A DNA stretch of 64,000 bases, from positions 365,566-429,565 of the forward strand of contig VXAY01002248.1 in assembly GCA_013399855.1 (NCBI GenBank), read 5' to 3'. Source of the stretch: Oxyruncus cristatus. Taxonomy: Eukaryota; Chordata; Aves; Passeriformes; Cotingidae. This document shows, piece after piece, positions 60,293-64,000 of this stretch. Under the pieces are notes generated by a model, which saw nothing but the letters and a program-made list of their open reading frames with translations, was not told where the DNA came from and did not search any database. The number at the start of each line of letters is the position of its first letter. Position 1 is the first letter of the stretch. Made by a program: the position numbers and the translations under genes.

Positions 60293-62416
60293 CTGCAAAG
60301 ATATAAGAGAAGAGAGGGGAAAAAACAATGCCTTTTGTTAGAAAGGAAAGTAAGTGCAATTTGAAGAGCGATTGTAATAGACAGTATTGCTGAAGGCAAA
60401 CAGAAGCTAAGAAGTAAGTGTTTTAGAATATTATCCTTCCTTAACATTTTGATAAAGTTCCTGAAAATGGGAGCCACTTTTGCCTCTGCAGCACTTTAAT
60501 TTCCTATAATCATCTCTGATGGAACAGATGATACACACAGAGTTACCCCAGGTATTGTTTAAGTGGGGACTGAATTACTTTTATACTATCACTAAACAAT
60601 TGAAAAAAGGAAGAAAAACACGTTTTCAGCATCACTCTGCTCCATGCTGCAAGCCCAGCATAGTGATGCTCTCTCTAATTCCGTTTAAACTGCATTCCAG
60701 AAGTATTCACAAGTCAATTTTTTTAAAGCCATTAAAAAGAATGTACAAGCAACATAGGGTGGAAAGCAGAGGCAATGTTCATTATCAGGCCCAGAAGAAA
60801 AGGATGTATTGAAGAGAAAACCCACAAACTACAGGACTTTGAGGAATTTGCTAGTTATCTTTTCCACTTGGGTGACTTTAGGCTTCACTACCAAATTGAA
60901 ACACCATTTTCTGAACAATAATACTATACATTTTTTTTGACATCACAAAAGAATGCTTTTAAGGCATAAAAAATGTATTTCCCTTATGTAATCAAAAACA
61001 AAACTCTATAAATTATAATGCAATGTACAGTCCAATTCCTCCATTCAATGCATTTAAATGCTATGTGCTGATTAAGCTCTTAGTCATTTATATTAAATGT
61101 CTAATGAAAAGCTCTTTGAATCTGGTTTAACCCATATTAAATGCCCTAGTGGTGCCCCTGGAATTAAAAAAAAAAAAAGAAGAATATTAATCCTATTCTT
61201 TGTTCCCATTATACATTTTAATAAATTATACTGCATCTTTCTAATACATTTATGTTTCAGACAAAATGCCAAATGGTTTGATCCTTTCAACAAAAAGCCA
61301 GGGAACAAATTTGCCCATTAAAATGTAGAGTGATTCAACAATTCAAGGCGTAATGTTTTCCAAAAGATGATGTGTTTTCCATGTTTCTTTATAAATCTGC
61401 ATGATGATTTCTGCTTTGTGTGTAAGCAGGCTCAGTTGAAAGTTTGCTGAGTTTATTCTTTTTCTCTTTCTACAGCTTAACAGAATACACACAATTTTCA
61501 AAATACACTAGAATCCAGACTATAATATGTTGGTACAAGGTCTTCAGTAGTTGACAGGACGGTAGATATCCCAAGTCAAGGTATTCTCTTCATGCCTTAT
61601 CGATACAGAACCATAGAGATTCAGCATTGGACCCAAAATCCAGAGCTTGCCTAGGTGCTCTTTCAGTTGTAAGGTCAAATCACATGGCCAGATAGCTTTT
61701 AAGGGCTGTTTATCAAACCTGGGATGGACATTCCTCAACCACCATAAGTCACCACTTTCTTTCCTTTTTATCTTTTCAAAAAGAAAAATACAACAGATTC
61801 CCATTACCACCTCTGTTACACAGAGTAATTTTCCCAGTTGCATAACCAGATGACTGTTCCTTGCTCTTTCCCCAAGAACGTGGAAAAGAATAAGTTATTG
61901 TGGTATTTAACTGTGTTTCTATATCTGAAAACGGTCCCCTCATTTTGACTCCACACTTAGCAGACTTGTGAGTTGTTTCAACACCTGAAACAGAGCATTG
62001 TGTTTTGTGATCCAAAATTACAATCTAGTCAAGGATAAGTTTATATAAATTTTAGGCAGATATTAAACAGAATAATTTCAACAACAACAGCAATAATGTA
62101 AGTACCTCAACAAGAAAATTAAACAAGAGATTGAAATACTTATGTTAACAGAATTCAAGATATGGGAATTAGAGTGTAACTAATGGTTATTTACATGTGT
62201 GTGGAGAAGTGTGCAAAAAAAGAAATAGATTACCCATAGTATGCTCTGTTTCATCCTGATTCCTAAAACATTCCTTTAAAGATTCCTAAGACTTGCCTGG
62301 AACAGGAAAAACTTATATCTACAGATTAGAGCTGAGAGTCTTCAGACAGACTTTTAAACCTAAATACACTGTACAATTACAGGATTTCTGTTTCTTCTTT
62401 TAAAGAAAAAATTATA
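60293..62416. other. unique intergenic sequence
   Basis: No repeat recognised. Another exon-like segment at 61476-61532 lies on the opposite strand and is listed among the rejected items. Confidence 0.4.
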
Positions 62417-62422
62417 TTTATT
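62417..62422 (-). promoter_or_regulatory. possible poly(A) signal
   Basis: AATAAA on the minus strand, about 100 bases after the stop codon of the candidate terminal exon at 62522-62587 and followed by a T-rich stretch. Confidence 0.3.
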
Positions 62423-62521
62423 TGCTTTGAATCCAATAGTGGCCCGAATTGGAAAGTACTAAAATTGTTAAATATGGTTTCTGGACTAAATCTTCTGGGA
62501 AATGAAGAAATACAGTGACAA

Positions 62522-62587
62522 TTAATGGTAGGGAGCATCTCCATACTGTGGACTGTAGACTTCAGCTGATTTGTGGTACATGGGTGG
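62522..62587 (-). other. candidate terminal coding exon, minus strand
   Basis: The minus strand reads GATTGTTCAACAG, then 21 codons and TAA (62522-62524). The peptide begins PPMYHKSAEVY and ends SPQYGDAPYH; it is rich in P, Y and H and begins with a PPxY-like word, which would suit a cytoplasmic tail. AATAAA follows about 100 bases later. It joins in phase 0 to the candidate exons at 63329-63364 or 63129-63183. I do not recognise the protein, and the pyrimidine tract is only moderate. The alternative is chance. Confidence 0.32.
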
Positions 62588-63128
62588 CTGTTGAACAATC
62601 CAAAGCTTAAAGGTCAATGGCTTCTTCCCAGGGGGCAAGATGGTAATTTTTCCCTAGATTTTTTTATCCAAGGTGTTCCTGAAACTTTGAGTACTTAATG
62701 TTTCCTCTTTCTGTGGCTTAATGACAGTCTTGAAGCTGCAAAAGCTTATTCCAAACTATAGTACGTGATCAGTAGGAAGAAAGTCACAATTTAGTTCTTG
62801 AAATTCCTAGTATTCTTGATATGGAATCATGACCTTGAAAGTCCTCAAAGCCTGGAAGAGGTGAGCCCAACAAAAGATTTGAACCTAAACTTCCACACAT
62901 GTAGGAGGAAGGCTGGGATCCTGGAAGGTTTTCTAGACTTTCAAACTCTTCACTGAAAACAAAGCTGATAGAAACAGTGAGAGCTGTGGTCTTATTTGTG
63001 CCTGTTTAAATTTCTGCTGCTGTGATCCCTACATCTTCAAGGTCTGTGTTGCAAATCTGGGAGCCTGAAAATATGATCACTCCGTGCCTAATAAAAAACC
63101 CAAACTCTTGGAAATTCAGTGCTTTTAC

Positions 63129-63183
63129 CTTCACATCTTCAGAGTTCCCTGGTTCCTCATCTGGCCAGTCACTTGTACACCAT
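63129..63183 (-). other. candidate exon, minus strand
   Basis: On the minus strand TATATTTAATTTACAG precedes ATGGTGTACAAG, and 55 bases later GATGTGAAG is followed by GTAAAA. One frame reads WCTSDWPDEEPGNSEDVK and leaves in phase 0, matching the exon at 62522-62587; to enter that frame the previous exon must end in phase 2. In phase 0 the exon would instead stop after MVYK. Sites are moderate. Confidence 0.25.
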
Positions 63184-63328
63184 CTGTAAATTAAATATAA
63201 CAATTTTGCCTCTGATATGAGAAGTCTTGCTTGTCTGTTTGTTTAATGAAGCATTTCTTACCTTGGGGAAATTTTAAAATGTCAAAAATGACAAAGTTTG
63301 GTTACAATTCCGGTTTTTAGTTACTTAC

Positions 63329-63364
63329 AGCAACTCCTTTTGCTCCAAATTTTAGCTGGTTTTG
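63329..63364 (-). other. candidate 36-base microexon, minus strand
   Basis: The minus strand has TACTCTACCTTCTTTTCAAG, then 36 bases, then GTAAGT. The acceptor and donor are both strong. In phase 0 it encodes QNQLKFGAKGVA with no stop and keeps phase 0 on both sides, so it can join the 63587-63662 segment to the 62522-62587 terminal exon in frame. Confidence 0.25.
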
Positions 63365-63529
63365 CTTGAAAAGAAGGTAGAGTAGCTAACCTGATTGAGG
63401 ATAAGGAAATGAAGTTGTCAGCAGCAGAAAGTTAGGATGTTATATTCTGGACCAGCTGTACAACATTCCTGCTGGGTACAGCTGTAAACTGCAGTGCATA
63501 AAACTGCAGTGAGTATTTCTGTGGTCTAA

Positions 63530-63571
63530 TGAAAAAAAAAAAACAAAACAAAAAAAACCCAAAAAAACCAA
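63530..63571. repeat. A/C-rich low-complexity run
   Basis: A runs separated by C; lies in the presumed intron between the candidate exons. Confidence 0.85.
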
Positions 63572-63586
63572 ACTAGAGAAACTTAC

Positions 63587-63662
63587 AAGGAATTCAGGGA
63601 AACCGCCAATGGGTATGAATGAGATATAAGCAAAAGTGCTCATTGTGTAGAAAATACCTCTT
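63587..63662 (-). other. candidate exon, minus strand
   Basis: Ends with GAATTCCTT followed by GTAAGT, a strong donor, and leaves in phase 0 in the frame RGIFYTMSTFAYISFIPIGG. A pyrimidine-rich tract lies about 18 bases upstream of the AG, so the acceptor is only fair. The peptide is hydrophobic and could be part of a membrane segment. Confidence 0.22.
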
Positions 63663-64000
63663 CTGTTTCCATGTTGCCAGTGATAGAGAAGAAGAAGAAT
63701 GAGAATATTAAGGAGCGGATGAAAAAATAAAAAAAACCACCCTCTCCCTGTGCTGTACCTTCTAACCTCCCCATGAAACCGTGCTCCAAAACACTGTCAC
63801 GGGCAGGTGGTGCATCCTGAAGATGAATCAGTAGAAGCTCACAAACATCTGAAAACATCTGGCATGAGCTACCCCAGTTTGTATTTCCCAGCTCACCAGT
63901 CAACAAACAGAACTCAGTAGCATGCTGGAAGTGCAGGGTCCAGTCAACTGCTGAGGTTTCACATAGAGTAAAAAGTGGGCCATACAGTCTGATGTTTTTG
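63663..64000. other. unique sequence at window edge
   Basis: No repeat recognised. If the minus-strand exon series is real, more exons would lie beyond the window end. Confidence 0.4.

Noticed and set aside
61476..61532. Plus-strand exon-like segment after a strong pyrimidine tract (TTTTTCTCTTTCTACAG) and before GTACAA
   Set aside because: Open in one frame but the donor is weak and it lies on the opposite strand to the nearby candidates. It shows how easily such segments arise here.
1..64000. CRISPR arrays, bacterial operons, tRNA or rRNA genes, mitochondrial inserts
   Set aside because: No spaced direct repeats, operon-like coding density, cloverleaf or mitochondrial sequence was seen; the window is vertebrate nuclear DNA.

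Overview
The window looks like nuclear DNA from a bird. It is AT-rich and gene-poor. The only abundant LINE is CR1, in many 5'-truncated copies that end in the avian CR1 tail built on ATTCTATG. It also carries solo LTRs of types I know from bird genomes, a few very old MIR-type SINE relics, and short microsatellites. No host protein-coding gene can be followed through the window. Almost every open frame is short, and the longer ones are remnants of mobile elements or low-complexity sequence. Two assembly gaps are present (24448-24718 and 42457-42541).

Layout. 1-2.6 kb: one possible old palindromic repeat and two CR1 copies. 2.6-15.5 kb: mostly unique sequence with a (TG)n run, small CR1 pieces at 6.9-7.8 kb, an (AAAT)n run and a perfect 31-bp tandem duplication. 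15.5-19.1 kb: a repeat cluster with a MIR relic, a well-preserved CR1 with an open ORF2 tail, a tail-to-tail CR1 pair, a second MIR relic and a long minus-strand CR1. 19.1-22.9 kb: unique and AT-rich, with two splice-site-bounded segments on the minus strand.

22.9-25.5 kb is the most informative locus. A solo LTR of about 1.1 kb is interrupted by a 5'-truncated RTE-type retrotransposon flanked by a perfect 15-bp target-site duplication. The RTE reverse transcriptase is dead: it has two frameshifts and an Asp-to-Asn change at the first catalytic position. It may belong to AviRTE, a family known from a few bird lineages and filarial nematodes. That assignment is from memory and unverified.

25.5-64 kb: mostly unique DNA, with a second copy of the same LTR family in the opposite orientation (40.5-41.6 kb), a different solo LTR with an intact TATA box (49.1-49.7 kb), scattered CR1 copies, another MIR relic, and a CpG-retaining block at 45.4-46.3 kb that may be conserved non-coding sequence. 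At the right edge, several minus-strand segments with good splice sites and a stop followed by AATAAA may be the 3' end of a gene that continues beyond the window. These exon calls are weak, because exon-like segments arise by chance in AT-rich DNA. No RNA gene, CRISPR array or intact viral gene was seen.
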